In this document: one piece after another, positions 52,836-64,000 of the stretch | How the letters are laid out: the number at the start of each line of letters is the position of its first letter | How positions within the stretch are numbered: position 1 is the first letter of the stretch | NCBI RefSeq assembly: GCF_002104995.1 | Contig: NW_024468252.1 | Span: 558,001-622,000 of the forward strand | Source: Linderina pennispora | Lineage: Eukaryota; Kickxellomycota; Kickxellomycetes; Kickxellales; Kickxellaceae | Length of the DNA: 64,000 nucleotides | Direction: 5' to 3' | Notes under the pieces: model-generated | Seen by the model: only the letters and a program-made list of their open reading frames with translations | Told to the model about the DNA's origin: nothing | Database searches by the model: none | Made by a program: the position numbers and the translations under genes

Positions 52836-53346
52836 TTAGCGACGCATATTCCTGCCGTCAGTGATGCCCTGGCGGTACCCGAGCGCATATCCGCGGTTGA
52901 AGTCGTTGGGCTTGTCCTTGCTCGTGCCGGGCTCTGCCCGCGCCCGCTGCAGGTCGCGCAGGTCCGGGTTGGTAATCCGGTCAATGGCCTTGCGCACCAA
53001 CAGCTTGTTGCCGTCCAGCTCGCTGCCCATCAGCGACCCCACCACCTTGTACACAGCTGCCTCCACCTCCTGCGTCTCCGCGTGTGTCGGCTCCATGTCG
53101 CGCATGCTTCATCTCCACGCCGTCCACAACCGGCGGCTCGCCAGCGCCAAAATACACGTGCGCGTACCGGTACCCCTCGCGGCCCTCACCGAACCGCATG
53201 CCCGTCACCTTGCCGAACGGCGCAAGCACCTCGCGCAGCTGATCCTCGGTCGTCCTTGGGCTAAGGTTCGCAATGTACACCGCGCGCGAGCTGAACGAGC
53301 GCGTGGCAAGGCGGCGGAGTGCTGTCTGTCTAGCAAGCGAGAACAT
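52836..53346 (-). CDS. Mitochondrial-type RRM RNA-binding protein, one frame break
   Basis: ATG 53346, basic presequence (MFSLARQTALRRLATRSFSS), then a single RRM: AVYIANLSPRTTEDQLREVLAPFG (RNP2 side) and YRYAHVYFG (RNP1 side). One extra base at 53106 shifts to the frame VYKVVGSLMGSELDGNKLLVRKAIDR, the last RRM strand, and a Gly/Tyr-rich C-terminus (RGYALGYRQGITDGRNMRR). About 170 residues. The presequence points to mitochondria; the exact ortholog is not assigned. Confidence 0.8.
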
Positions 53347-53516
53347 TTCCGGTGTCTGATTTCGTAGACAATGCTGTTGGAAGAGGAATTGAGATTGAGG
53401 TTAGAGAGAAGAAAAAGATAGAGGAGGCTCAGGCTTGGAGACCCGATCCAGGATTAGGCTTGCAGGGAGACGCAGACACAAGGCAATATTGATTTGCTAA
53501 CAAATCAAGACCGGCC

Positions 53517-54659
53517 CTAGTAGTGCTGGTTCGGCGGCGGCATCTGCTGGTGCTGTTGCTGCTGGTACGGGTTGACCACCTGCTGCATCTGCGGCTGGAC
53601 CTGCTGCGGGTGGTGGCCGTGGTGGAGCTGCTGCATCTGCTGGACCTGCTGCATTTGTTGGACCTGCTGCATCTGCTGGTGCTGCTGCATCTGCTGCTGG
53701 TGCTGGCGCAGATGCAGCTGCTGGAGTTGCTGCTGTGCCTGCAGTTGGGAAGGCGTCTGCAGTGCATGCTGCGTCGGGATCTGGAACAGGTCCTGGAAGT
53801 ACGGGTGCGACAGGCACCGTGCTGCCTCCCATCTGCTATTGGGGTCGTACACGAGCAGCTTCTTGAGCAGGTCCATGCCGTACTGGTCAATTTGCGGCAG
53901 GCACTGCTCGAGCCGCTGCATCGGATACTGCGGGAAGTTGCTCTTCCAGTTGGGGAACCGCGATACACCCGGCCACGTCGCCTCGCTGGGCGTACCCATG
54001 ATCCGGAAGATCTTCAGCAGCTGGTCGTCATTGTTGCTGCCAGCAAATAGCGGTCTGCCCGTGTACATCTCGGCCATGATGCACCCGGCCGACCAGATAT
54101 CGATCGTATTGCTGTAGTTGCGCGACCCCAGCAGGACGTCTGGTGCCCGGTACCACAGCGTCACCACTTCGTTCGAGAACGTGTTGACTGGGATGCCCAC
54201 GGCGCGCGCCAGCCCAAAGTCCGCCAGCTTCAGCTGGTTGCGCGAGTTGATCAGCAAGTTCTGCGGCTTCAGGTCGCGGTGCAGCACCCGCATCTCGTGG
54301 CAGTACTTGATGCCACTCAGCATCTGGTACATGAACCACTTGATTGTTGCTGCCGGCAGCGCGCTGTGCGTGCCGTTTGCGTCCATGTACCGCTTCAAGT
54401 CCTTGTCCATCATCTCAAACACCAGCATCAGCTTTGTCTCCGTGTGCACCACATCCAGCAGCTTCAGCACGTTCTCGTGGTCGAGCTCCTTCATCAGCGA
54501 GATCTCGCGGATAGCCGTCGACGGCGCGCCCTCCTCGGGGTCAAGGTGGATCTCCTTCAGTGCCACGATCTCCCCTTTGGGCGACCGCCCCTTGTACACG
54601 GTTGCGTATGTGCCTTCGCCCAGGTGCTCGAGCCGTTGGTAATTGCCCTCCATCGCCAT
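53517..54659 (-). CDS. PHO85: PHO85-type cyclin-dependent kinase
   Basis: 380-residue [15 protein letters not shown]-loop (residues 14-24), catalytic Lys35 in VALKEI, the cyclin-binding PSTAIRE helix exactly at residues 46-52, [20 protein letters not shown] and [15 protein letters not shown]. The N-terminus [18 protein letters not shown] matches Pho85/Cdk5-like kinases more than Cdc28. The C-terminal 80 residues are extremely Gln/His/Met-rich ([14 protein letters not shown]), longer than in most Pho85 proteins. Start ATG 54659. Single exon. Confidence 0.94.
   Translation of the reverse strand: MAMEGNYQRLEHLGEGTYATVYKGRSPKGEIVALKEIHLDPEEGAPSTAIREISLMKELDHENVLKLLDVVHTETKLMLVFEMMDKDLKRYMDANGTHSALPAATIKWFMYQMLSGIKYCHEMRVLHRDLKPQNLLINSRNQLKLADFGLARAVGIPVNTFSNEVVTLWYRAPDVLLGSRNYSNTIDIWSAGCIMAEMYTGRPLFAGSNNDDQLLKIFRIMGTPSEATWPGVSRFPNWKSNFPQYPMQRLEQCLPQIDQYGMDLLKKLLVYDPNSRWEAARCLSHPYFQDLFQIPTQHALQTPSQLQAQQQLQQLHLRQHQQQMQQHQQMQQVQQMQQVQQMQQLHHGHHPQQVQPQMQQVVNPYQQQQHQQMPPPNQHY
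53573..53765 (-). repeat. Gln-rich coding repeat in PHO85 C-terminus
   Basis: Tandem ctgctgcatctgctgga-like units encoding QQMQQV repeats. Confidence 0.8.
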
Positions 54660-55287
54660 GATGTGTTTACAAGTAGAGGAAAAGGCGCTTGTGGTTGGAA
54701 ATGGCAGAAATGAATTTAAACAAGAACAAGCAGTGTCCGCCTCCCCTCCCTCACAGCTTGTTTTTAAAACATCCCGCCACACACATGGGGAGGGCAGAAA
54801 AGTGTGGGTTGACGCGTCAAAATTGCGCGGGCCATCTTTTGCAATCCCACCCTCCCCTTTCTTGCTGCTTGGGTATAGCCCCCGACAATGGCATTGATGG
54901 TTCGCAACCACAGTAGCGACCCCAACTTGCAACACTCGCCATTACGACAACTAACTGCCCAAACTCGATGCTTGCTGCTTGGCACAAAGCACGCGAAAAG
55001 AGTGGCGAGAACAGTGCTTTCCAAGGTGTCCCGTGACACCCCTGCAACTGCCTGGTACAACATCAAAACACCACATGTCGGTGACGAAACATGCTTTTAG
55101 CTCGCTCCACACGCGCACTGCAGACAGCATTTAGTGAGGGCTTCTCTCAGTGGTACATGGCATATCTCACGTACCGATGATGGCTAGCGTAGCAAGATCA
55201 ATCTGATACTAAGGCTGTACATTTTAGAAAAAAATAGCTAGAACGAGTGGAATGTTGGAAGCTGTGGGGGATACACCCGGACATTAA
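54660..55287. other. Intergenic region upstream of PHO85
   Basis: No supported gene; probably the PHO85 promoter and the downstream flank of the LRR-like gene. Confidence 0.5.
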
Positions 55288-56929
55288 CTAGCACGCCTCC
55301 CTCGGAAGTATTGCCACAATTGCAGCTTGCACCGTAGCAACGAACCTCTCGTTGACTTTGGCAAACTTCACCGTTGGAAGGCGGACAAGCAGCTCGCAGA
55401 ACCCGTGGCAGTCGAACATGTCGTTTTCTGCCCAGACAAACAGCTCCTCCAATGTCTTGCTGATCGCCGCAGCGCTCGAGTCAACCAGGACTTGGCCACG
55501 CTTTTTAAACGTGTCCTTCTGGTCGGGGAACGGCGTAAGGGATGCGTCCTCCTGGAACATCGAATAGCAGTTGACGTCCAGCGATCTCAGAGCCGGCAGC
55601 TGCTTAATCAGATGTGCCAGACCTTGCTTGTCCGCGATACTGGCCGAAAAGACGAGCCTGCGCAGGAATACCCAGCTGACTTTCAGAGGCAGTGGGTACC
55701 GGAACCAGCCAACCATGGCATCCTGGACATTGGACGGCAATACGAACAGGATGCTCGACATCCTCCACCTTATACTGGCCAGGATTTGGCGGTACTCGCA
55801 GGGTTAACCACTCTCAGCTCCTGGACGGTCTGAAGGGCGTACCTGTTGTAGGTCTTGAATGCCCTTGGGCTCGTCGATGATATGCATCGATGTCACCTGT
55901 TTGCACGCAAAGAAGTGGAAAATGTCCTCGTAGACATTGGGCGTGCCAGACATGAACATGCCTCTTGAGCTTGGGGAAAGAGATGGAGATCCTGCAGCCT
56001 GGGAACACCGGGTTCCTGCTGGTTTTTGTGATAAATTGCAGGCTGAGCTCCTCGAGGCTGTCAAAGGAAATCCTGTCGTCGATGACCTGGAACAGGCGCC
56101 ACGGGATAACATCGTCTATATGAAGAAGATCCAGGAATGCGCAGCTTGGCTATTGGGAGAGCAGGCAGCCTGCTGCGCCTGCGGATAAACTCGACGTTGA
56201 TGGACACAGACGTGAGGTTGTCGCAGAACATGGATATTCTCGCCGGAATCGGGTTGTGCAGCTGGGTGTGCTCAAGCTGGTCTGCATATGCCATATAGGT
56301 TTCCTCGTAAAGCGGACAGTGCCTGTTTGGGGGCTTGATGAAGCCGACTGATTTACCCCACGCCGGGCTCAGATGGTACTTGAGACTAGTGACATTTGGA
56401 AACAGGCACTTCATCATCTTTGCTGCAGCAACCGCATCCCGACGCCGGACCTTGGCCGCTTGGGTCTGGCCTCCCGTGAACGCTCCAGCACCAAGGAACT
56501 TTATGGTGCAGACGTTCAACAGTGGCTCGGTCAGCGTCGCCATGATATTGCTGACAATAACTTCTCGCAGGTCCAACGGAAGATGGCTCTTGTCGTACAT
56601 GACCACTCGGAAACTCGTTGACTAGATGGAGCTTGTTCATGTTGACAAGGGCGAGTATGTTGGATGACCATAGGCGCTGGTGAAGAGCATTGCAGCCTGT
56701 GCCGACGCATTTGGGCAAAACAGTGCACTCCAGAATGATCGCGCGGAAGGTGTCGTTTGGGAACGAGTCGCCAAGGGACGGGTAGCTGGAGATGAAACTT
56801 GGTGACATTTACAAAGTCGTCCATTGCGGACGTTTGTTCGGCAACGCGAGAGCTGAGCGCAGCGATGGTCTTTTGAAGGTCCGGCTTCATCTGTAACAGC
56901 TGCCCATTGTATACTCTCATGGGATCCAT
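55288..56929 (-). pseudogene. Broken LRR/F-box-like gene
   Basis: Start ATG 56929 (MDPMRVYNGQLLQ). Fragments in three frames read, in order: LLQMKPDLQKTIAALSSRVAEQ; a segment with SYPSLGDSFPNDTFRAIILE; VVMYDKSHLPLDLREVIVSNIMATLTEPLLNV; LFPNVTSLKYHLSPAWGKS; a middle piece with FHFFACKQVTSMHI; and a final run with LPALRSLDVNCYSMFQED and LEELFVWAENDMFDCHGFCELL. The repeated L-x-x-L-x-x-x-C pattern suggests an RNI-like leucine-rich repeat protein, a family expanded in some zoopagomycete fungi (inference). At least five frame changes occur in 1.6 kb and no single frame spans the gene. It is either a pseudogene or a multi-error assembly. Confidence 0.5.
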
Positions 56930-59573
56930 GTTGAAGAAGAAAGGCAAAGAAGGCTACGCCTGAGGGGGTATATTTCAAAAATAGTAGGTATGGGACACGC
57001 TGCTTATTCCGGTGGGAGCGCAGGGGAGGGGCAGAGGGGAAGGACGATGAGCATGACGAATCCAGCATCCGCTCGCCCCCCACATCCCAGACTTAAGTAG
57101 TCCTGCAAGTTTTGTACACAAAGCATCAAGTCTTTTTTGACAACCCCTCCCCCATTCCGCGCACACTGCCTCCTTCCACTCCTATGCCGAGCAGCCAGCT
57201 TTCACTATGCATCGCAAGTGTATATCCTTTCTGACGTGCATAGGCCTGAGCATCCGTATATAGACATATTAAATTTTTTTTCGAAAGCGGAGCGAGCTAT
57301 GTTTCCTTCCGATTGTGCGCGAGAATAGATATGCAGTTGGTTGCATTGCTGTTAGAAAAACAAAGGCGGACGAGAGGGGGCTCGGGGGCTCAGGGGACTT
57401 GGTGGCACAGCAGAACGTCGCGAACATCCGCTCTAATCTTGTTGGTGCAGGCAAACCCGCCTTTTTTCTAGCCTGCCCACCCTCACATCACATGAGTATG
57501 TACACGCACATAAAGTGGCCTACGTAAGCGCCGGCTTTTTGTGTGGTCCTCAACACGCCGAGCCCTACCCTCTCCTTCCCTCTGACAAACTGTGAATGTT
57601 CCTCATTCTCTTTGTGGAGAGGCGTTTTGTTGCCACCCAAAAACGACGCTCGCAATATGCAAGCTGCACATTCGAATGTACGTCTGGCATTCTGCTTTAT
57701 TCTCGCAAGGTGCTGGAAAATAAAACACCCCGGCATCTGCTTTCTTGTCCTGCCAGGTGCGTGGCCAGGAAAAAGCCAGGTGTGGGATTTTTGAAAGGCA
57801 AGAGACCTGCCCGCCTTCTCGGGTCTTTCGATGGGAGTGTTCTGGAGGGGTTTGTTTTTTACAGACACTATTTGCTTGATGCCTGATATCTCTGAGGCCA
57901 TATAGCTGAGAATCTGTCTCCGAATACGGCCTGGCCACCACCAGAGGCATACAGTCCCTGGATCTGCTCTAACACTATGGCCGTTAGAGCCATGATTTGC
58001 AGTGGGGGCCTAACCTCTTGGAAGGGGGATTGGCAACCCAGGTACCCGTCCCCACAGTGCGGTGGGAGGGGATGTGATGCACCCCTGCAACTCACCCGCG
58101 TGCACCACCACCTTGCTCTGCTTTATTTCTTGACGGCCAGTGCTGCGGCTATCTACAGTATGCACTCTTGTTGGTGAGTGGCAGCATCTTCCGCAGACTT
58201 GCTGATCGCCGTCATTGTCTGTTACGCGGGACGATGATATATTTTTACACAAAGAGGCAGAGTGACTGTGAGCAACAGCAATCCATTTCTCTCCCGGACG
58301 GCAAATATCTTGCCATACAGCAGACTGATTTCCCTTGGACTGCCGCTCATAATCGCGGATTCTGTCCCCTGCCAATATTCAGCATCCACTGATTTCTGAC
58401 GTCGGGTCTCCCGTCAAAACTTGTGGCATGTGTCTGCCCTTTGTTTTCTCCTTCGCCTGGTAGTTGTATTCGGTGCTGCCTATCCTCGAGCAGCGTACGG
58501 GATTTTCTACCTTGCGTGCAGTCTGGTGTGCATCCCTTGGCAGTGCTGTCGCCGAGTCGCCCTCTGCCAATCCGCCCCAAATGAGGGAGCATCCGCGTTC
58601 GAGTGCATTTCATTTCCGAATATCAACGTTCCTGTTGCCTCTTGCCAGAGGATGGCGGGACTTCCAAAAAGAGCAGGATGCCAAGTGCTGGCAAGGGTAT
58701 GCTTTTTATTATGCACGACCAATGCGAATGGATCTCGAGCGGCATTATAAAATTGAATGCTGCATCCGGAGAGGAGAAATGCATCTCTGGCACATATCAT
58801 TTGCATCCAGCGAATAGAACGCGACGGAAACATGGGAACAATGATGTGCAGACAGCTGGATTGCAGCTGAGGAGGGTGCAAATGCAAAGAGCCGAAAGAG
58901 GGATCTCGGCTCTCACCCATATCTGTCTGCACGTCCCATTTGCTGGCAAGAAAAGGCATGGCGAATGCAAAGACGCTGGGTGCATTGCAGCAGCCATTTT
59001 TCGACAAGGGGTTTAGGCATTCATGTCCATCAGCCGCTCGGTGGCCGCCAGTGCGCATGGAAAAACTATTGTCTTGTGCAATCACCCCTTTGTCCATCGG
59101 TTTTTGTTTCAGACGTCCACCTCAGGGCAAGACCCAGCTTATTGAAATCCCGACACAATTGTGCGCAATATTAAGGGCAAGGATGTCTATGTGTGATAAA
59201 TAATGGCTTTGTTGCTAGTGACAAATGTTGGATAGACTAGAGGAAAGTCTAGCTGGGAAAATCAGTCAGGGGAGCTGTTTCGCTGTCAACATGTAGCACA
59301 TGTGACGGGTATTTTACCCTGTCCATCCTAAAACAGCAATGGCCTGTTTGATGATCAAGCAGCTGCAGTACGACACATTGGGACTGCGCAAATGCCTTGC
59401 TGGTATAGGCTGGAGGCAGAATGCACAGCAGTTCACACAACGTGGCTATAAAAAGAACGCTAGGCTTGATGGGCTGCCAACCCTCGTTCGCAATTCAGCT
59501 TCTTCTCTACCCCCGACACACCTTTTGCTAAAGTATAGTCTTTGGAGTAACTGACCCTTTTCTTGCTGTCACC
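56930..59573. other. 2.6-kb region with no supported gene
   Basis: Both strands show only short open frames without domains. Contains a dyad gggta-ttt-taccc (59307-59319) and a TATA box tataaaaag (59447-59455) near the next gene. Could hold a non-coding or strongly decayed gene; I see no direct evidence for one. Confidence 0.5.
59447..59455 (+). promoter_or_regulatory. TATA box of the zinc-finger gene
   Basis: tataaaaag about 119 bp before ATG 59574; supports transcription of the broken zinc-finger gene. Confidence 0.45.
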
Positions 59574-60610
59574 ATGAACTATGACCATTCTTCACCCTAT
59601 ACCTCCACTGGACTCAGCAGGAAGAAATACACGCATCACTCTCCGGCCATGCCCATCCGCTGGTATGGCTGCGACGAATGCAACTTGGTGTTCGATGGCT
59701 ATCACAAGCTAAAGCGGCACCGCATTACGCACCAGAGCCACACTACATACCAAGTTTGACGGGAACATTATCCTGGAGTTTCCCATCACTCAAGAGAAGA
59801 GAGTCCTATGTCTATGTGGCAAGACACTGACCATCAGCACCTATGCTGAACTCTCATAAATTCAGGTGCGGGCCATGCATGGCTGAGGCTCATAGCAAGA
59901 GGTTCAGACATGTGGCAGGACCCAGCTCGCCGCTGACTTCACAAAAAAAGAGCGACATTGGCTACATCATCCATCCAGCTGCTGCCATGTCCGCACACTC
60001 GCCAGAAATGAGCTCTACTAGCTCCGCGGTAAGTTACCTGCCAGCTGCACTGCTTTAGCCTTGCAGTCAAGCATTCGCGAGCCATTTGCACTGACAAGTC
60101 ACCACCGCTTGTAGGGATCGGTCTTCAGCGATGATCTCTTTCGTGTTGGTCTTTCTTTTCACCAGCCAAGTGGCCTACTCATCTGCCACCTGTGCAAAAG
60201 GGTGGTTGTCAATCCTAGACTACGCGAGCACTTTGTTTTTTGCACTGGCAACCCAGACTCTGACCGCATCAGCTTGCCAAGGAACGACGACATTCATTGC
60301 TGCCAGACTCTATCTGCGTTCATTCCCAAGGAAAGTGTACAACATAAAAACGGCCAAAGAGTGGATCGAGTCGCTCAATGGGCAGGCCATCGAAAAGATT
60401 CCTGGCTTTCCAGTCACTTCAGTGTCAAAATGTGCAATATGTGGATACCTTTGCAAGTCAGGAACGCTCAAAGACCATTTTACCAAGGCCCACCGAGGAA
60501 CTCCATCAGCACCCCACACCCAAATCACCATTGCCCAGCAGCTTTTTAGCACCATCATGCTGCCGAAGTATGTGGAGGTGCGCCACGATCCTGATATGGC
60601 GCCTCCTTGA
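59574..60610 (+). pseudogene. Broken C2H2 zinc-finger gene
   Basis: ATG 59574 lies 119 bp after a TATA box. The first finger YGCDECNLVFDGYHKLKRHRITH is a perfect C2H2. After two extra bases a Cys-rich segment (CLCGKTL ... FRCGPC) follows. A probable intron 60029-60114 (gtaagt...cttgtag) joins SSTSSA to GSVFSDDLFRVGLSF. A further Cys/His cluster follows (LLICHLCKRVVVNPRLREHF), then, after another frame change, SKCAICGYLCKSGTLKDHF. The ends resemble OrsD/DUF3505-type or transposon-linked zinc-finger proteins. It ends at TGA 60610. A gene with several sequencing-type breaks, or a pseudogene; specific function unknown. Confidence 0.5.
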
Positions 60611-60997
60611 ACATGTGCATGTGCAATGTAATGGTAGCAGCATCGTCTTTGCCGTAATCGAACTTTATCTCACGTAAACTAATATATTTACTAATAGCTA
60701 GCCTTGTCCATGTGCTCCCTGGATACCTTACCAGTACGTGTTTGAAGACTCCAACCGCATCTGGCGAAGGCTGCTTTGGTACCGCAGCTACATTTCGTGA
60801 ATGTCGCTACGTGAGCTATCCTCTTAGCACATATCATGGCGCATCTTGTTGCTGTTTGTCTCCATGCTGGACGCAGGAGTCTACCACATTCTATATTACA
60901 CAAGAATGTGCATCATTTGGCCAGGTCCCTAATGGACAGAAAAGGGATGTCTACGCAGTAAGAACGGCTATCAGCACACGCAATTTTCAATAGCACC
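60611..60997. other. Intergenic region
   Basis: No gene seen between the zinc-finger gene and SNU13. Confidence 0.45.
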
Positions 60998-61601
60998 TTA
61001 GATCAGGAGCTTCTCGATCTGGAGGCGGATGGCCTGGATCTGGGGGCGGAGGTCCGAAGCCTCGTTGGTGGTGACCGAGGCGGCAACGACGGGGCGCGAG
61101 ACACCGCAGGCACGGCCCAGAGCAGCCTTCGAGGGAACGAAAACGTAGGGGACGTTCTTGTCCTCGCACAGCAGGGGCAGGTGCAGCAGGATCTCGATCG
61201 GCTCGCAGTCGGCAGCCATGACAATGAACTCGGAGATACCGCGGTTCAGGGTCTTGGTGGCCTCGTTGGCGCCCTTCTTCAGCTGCTTGTAGTGCGAGGC
61301 CTGCTGCACCAGATCCTGGATCTGGTTGGTCAGCGCGGCATCGGCGAGAGGGAAGGCCTTGGGGTTGACTTCGGGCTATAATCAGACAGTAAGGCGCAGG
61401 CTGCATAGTTAGTACAGAGGGCTGTGTGCTCGGATAGGCTGTACGCAGGTACAGGCTGTGTGCCGTATGTGTTCAGTGTATCTTAAATCACATTGTATTC
61501 TCATGAGTTTTGTTATTTCGAAGAGATTCCCATGTAGTGTAGATCATCATTACCAGCACGAGCATGGCCTAGATCCTAGACAGAAGTGCGACGCCTACCA
61601 T
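60998..61601 (-). CDS. SNU13: SNU13/15.5K snoRNP and U4/U6 protein
   Basis: Kink-turn RNA-binding protein shared by box C/D snoRNPs and the U4/U6.U5 tri-snRNP. Exon 2 is 60998-61375 and encodes [32 protein letters not shown] ... [31 protein letters not shown] to the end LQIEKLLI. The acceptor is ttatag. The start codon is most likely a 3-nt exon at 61599-61601 (ATG) followed by gtaggc, giving [10 protein letters not shown], close to Snu13 orthologs. An alternative ATG near 61566 with a gtaatg donor would add LVL. The exon 2 identity is certain; exon 1 is the weak point. Confidence 0.9.
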
Positions 61602-61897
61602 TATTCTAAAGCAGCTACACGCGAAGGATGGAAAAAGAGAGGGCTATGTAAAAGAGAGAGAGATTGTCTGAAGAGGAGAGAAAAGCAATCTGCCTGGTGA
61701 CTGCTAAGCTCGTTTATTAATGGAAAATTTTGGCAGCCAGCTAGCAAAAAAATGCTTGATAGGTTCAGTGATTGATCACCAGCAGCCAGGATCAGCTCAA
61801 GGCTCGTTGGCTGGCTTGGGCCAGGCATGATTCCATGCACAGTCCGCACTTTCATTACTGACCTCCACTTGGGAATTCCCCTTTTTCAATAATTACA

Positions 61898-64000
61898 ATG
61901 CTTCGTACACTAGGAGCCCGGCGCATGCGGCAACCGCTGCTCCGGGGGGCAACCGCTGCACACACAAACATATACATCGGTGTACGGGCGCAGCTTCGCA
62001 GGCTGCAGACCGTTGCGTCCTCTGACGCACATGAGGCTCTTAAGGACGAGGATATCTCTCTGCGCGACATATTTGATCTGCCAACAAAGACGACGATGGG
62101 CTCGCGGTGGTTCCACACAGCCGGACAGCCGACCGGCCTTTTGATGGAGTCGCGATTTGTGTCGCCAAAGACATTCCGCAGCGCCGGCGAGCAGGCCGTG
62201 GCGGAGGCAGAGGCGCTATTGCAAAAGGTGCTGACCGCACAGTCATTCAGCGAAAAGCGCAACGTCGTAAAGTGTCTTGACCAGCTCAGTGATGCCTTGT
62301 GCAGGGTCATGGATGTGGCCGAGTTGGTACGGCAGGCACATCCAGACTCGCACTGGCAGGAGGCAGCAGACGAGGTGTATGCGTTCATGTTTGAGTATAT
62401 GAACGGACTCAATACGCATGTGGGCCTGTACCGAAAGCTGGTGGAGATCATGGATGACGCGCAGATCAGCGCAACGTTTAGCGCGGTCGAGCACGAGGTC
62501 GCTCTGTCATTTAGGAGAGACTTTGAACGCTCGGGAATCCACTTGACAAAGAGCGACCACGAGCAGTTTGTTGCACTGTCGTCGGATATCCAGGAGCTGT
62601 CGCGCGAGTTTTTCCGGCGCCAGAGTGTGCCCAGAGCGAGCTCCACCGTCAAGATGCCGTTTGACCAGCTGCGGACGCTGCCGTCGCAGGTAGCTATGGG
62701 CATATTGCAGTCCAGCCGCACATCCAAGGGCAAAGATGGCACAACTGTGATCGAGATGCCTGTTGATGACTACACTGCGCATTATGTGCTTCGCGACTGC
62801 TCCGAGGAGAAGGTTCGTGAGGCGGTGTACCGCCGGTGGCAGCATGGTGACGAGCAGGCGGTGGGGGCACTGGAGGCTCTGCTGGAGCGGCGCCTGGCAC
62901 TGTCGCACACAGTCGGCTTCGAGTCATTCGCGCACATGACACTGGATGACAAGATGGCCAGATCGCCGAGCCACGTCGTTGAGTTTCTGAAGGCGCTGGC
63001 CAAGCAAGGCCAGCCCAGATGGAGTGCCATTGCTGATTCGCTGCATGCTGCCAAGGCGGCACACACCAAGGCTGACCCTGCCACGCTGGTATACCCGTGG
63101 GACCGCGAGTACTATGTCGGCAAGCAAATGATGGATCGCGGAGCCCTGCCGTCCTTGTCGCAGTACTTTAGTCTTGGCCGCGTCGTCATGGGCTTATCGC
63201 GCGTATTCAAGAGTTTGTATGGCGTCGAACTGCGGGCTGCAATGCCGCGGCCCGGCGAGATCTGGCACCCAGAGGTACGCAAGCTAGAGGTCGTAGACGA
63301 AAACAGCCAGCTCCTCGGCATAATCTACTGTGATGTGTTTTCGCGCTCCAGCAAGGCGCATGTTGGCGCCGCCCACTTCACAGCGCGGTGCGCACGGCGT
63401 ATCGACGATGACGTTGCCGTGGATGGCCTAGCGCCTGAGTACTCGAGCCAGAGCGTGGTTGAGCGCAACGGCCAAAAGTTCCAGCTCCCCGTGGTAGTCC
63501 TGATCTGCGACTTCCCTGTCCCCAGCGAAGGGTCTCCGCCGTTGCTTTCCTGGAGCAACGTCGAGACGATATTCCACGAGATGGGCCACGCGATGCACTC
63601 AATGCTGGGCCAGAACGGCTTCCACAATGTCGCCGGCACAAGATGTCCAGTGGACTTTGTCGAGCTTCCATCGATTCTCATGGAGCACTTTGCGCGCTCT
63701 CCCGCAGGCGCTCTCGCTGTTTGCCTCGCACTACAAGACCGGTGCCCCGCTGCCACCAGAGCTGGTGAGGCAGCACGCCGAGCAGCGTCGCAGGTACACA
63801 GCTCTGGACCTCCATGCACAGCTGTTCATGTCGGCGCTGGACCAGAAATACCACGCCAGCACCCTTGATTCCACAGGCAATAGTTTGGAACCAGGATGGT
63901 CGACGTTTGTGCTGGCACAACTGCACGATGACCCGATGCTGAGCAGCGGCAAGAACTCGTCGCTGTTTGGATATGTGCGCGATACACGCTGGCAGTCACG
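61898..64000 (+). CDS. OCT1: Mitochondrial intermediate peptidase OCT1 (3' partial), one frame break
   Basis: M3 metallopeptidase that trims an octapeptide from imported precursors in the matrix. ATG 61898 with a basic presequence (MLRTLGARRMRQPLLRG). Zinc site HEMGHAMHSML (HEXXH at about residues 561-565). The flanking text NVETIFHEMGHAMHS and DFVELPSILMEHFA is typical of OCT1/MIP. One extra C at about 63701-63703 separates EHFARSP from QALSLFASHYKTGAPLPPEL. The corrected frame stays open past base 64000, so the gene runs off the window. About 700 residues are visible. Confidence 0.95.

Noticed and set aside
57000-59250. Small open frames with cysteine or hydrophobic stretches
   Set aside because: Short, overlapping on both strands, no domains, promoter or splice support.

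Overview
This window looks like nuclear DNA of a fungus, not a bacterium or virus. Nearly every recognisable gene is a eukaryotic housekeeping gene (COP9 signalosome, snoRNP and U4/U6 proteins, GPI-anchor enzymes, SNARE, mitochondrial import peptidase, complex I). Several genes carry short spliceosomal introns with gtaag/gtatg donors. Compact GC-rich genes, a complex I subunit, a GH19-type chitinase and a leucine-rich-repeat-like gene suggest an early-diverging fungus, perhaps Kickxellomycotina (Coemansia relatives). That placement is inference; no rRNA or barcode locus is present.

Layout. 1-4.2 kb: RIX7 AAA ATPase (5' cut by the window), CSN5, SRP40/Nopp140. 4.2-8.1 kb: a GH19 chitinase with a chitin-binding-like module, MOB2, a secreted Pro/Gln/Ala-rich protein. 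9.8-14.7 kb: a BRD8-like bromodomain protein, ATG8, ornithine decarboxylase. 16-21 kb: PAB2 and PBP1 in tandem, then mitochondrial bL9. 21-24.3 kb: a divergent SDR/cytochrome P450 pair. 24.7-31 kb: UTP13, an LYR protein, an RNase H, a small cysteine protein, a five-exon NMNAT. 31-43 kb: GPI14, SEC22, a SAC-domain phosphatase, an unknown small protein, NDUFA9, ornithine aminotransferase, GPI16. 43-54.7 kb: a long coiled-coil AGC kinase, mL67/MHR1, seven-exon RSP5, a small membrane protein, a mitochondrial RRM protein, PHO85. 55-60.6 kb: a badly broken LRR-like gene, a 2.6-kb gene-free stretch, a broken zinc-finger gene. 61-64 kb: SNU13 and OCT1 (3' cut by the window).

The genes do not form one operon-like pathway. 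Functional groupings are loose: poly(A) biology (PAB2, PBP1), ornithine use (ODC, OAT), GPI anchoring (GPI14, GPI16) and mitochondrial translation or import (bL9m, mL67, OCT1). The strongest candidate for a co-regulated unit is the SDR/P450 pair with its shared 0.9-kb promoter.

Two window-wide patterns stand out. First, many conserved genes are interrupted by isolated single-base changes, nearly all of them one extra base; this fits insertion-type assembly error best, with programmed +1 frameshifting as the alternative. Second, all 20 introns I could place end in TAG, and 14 of them in GTAG, instead of the usual CAG. That bias helped resolve otherwise ambiguous exons, including a 17-nt micro-exon in RSP5.
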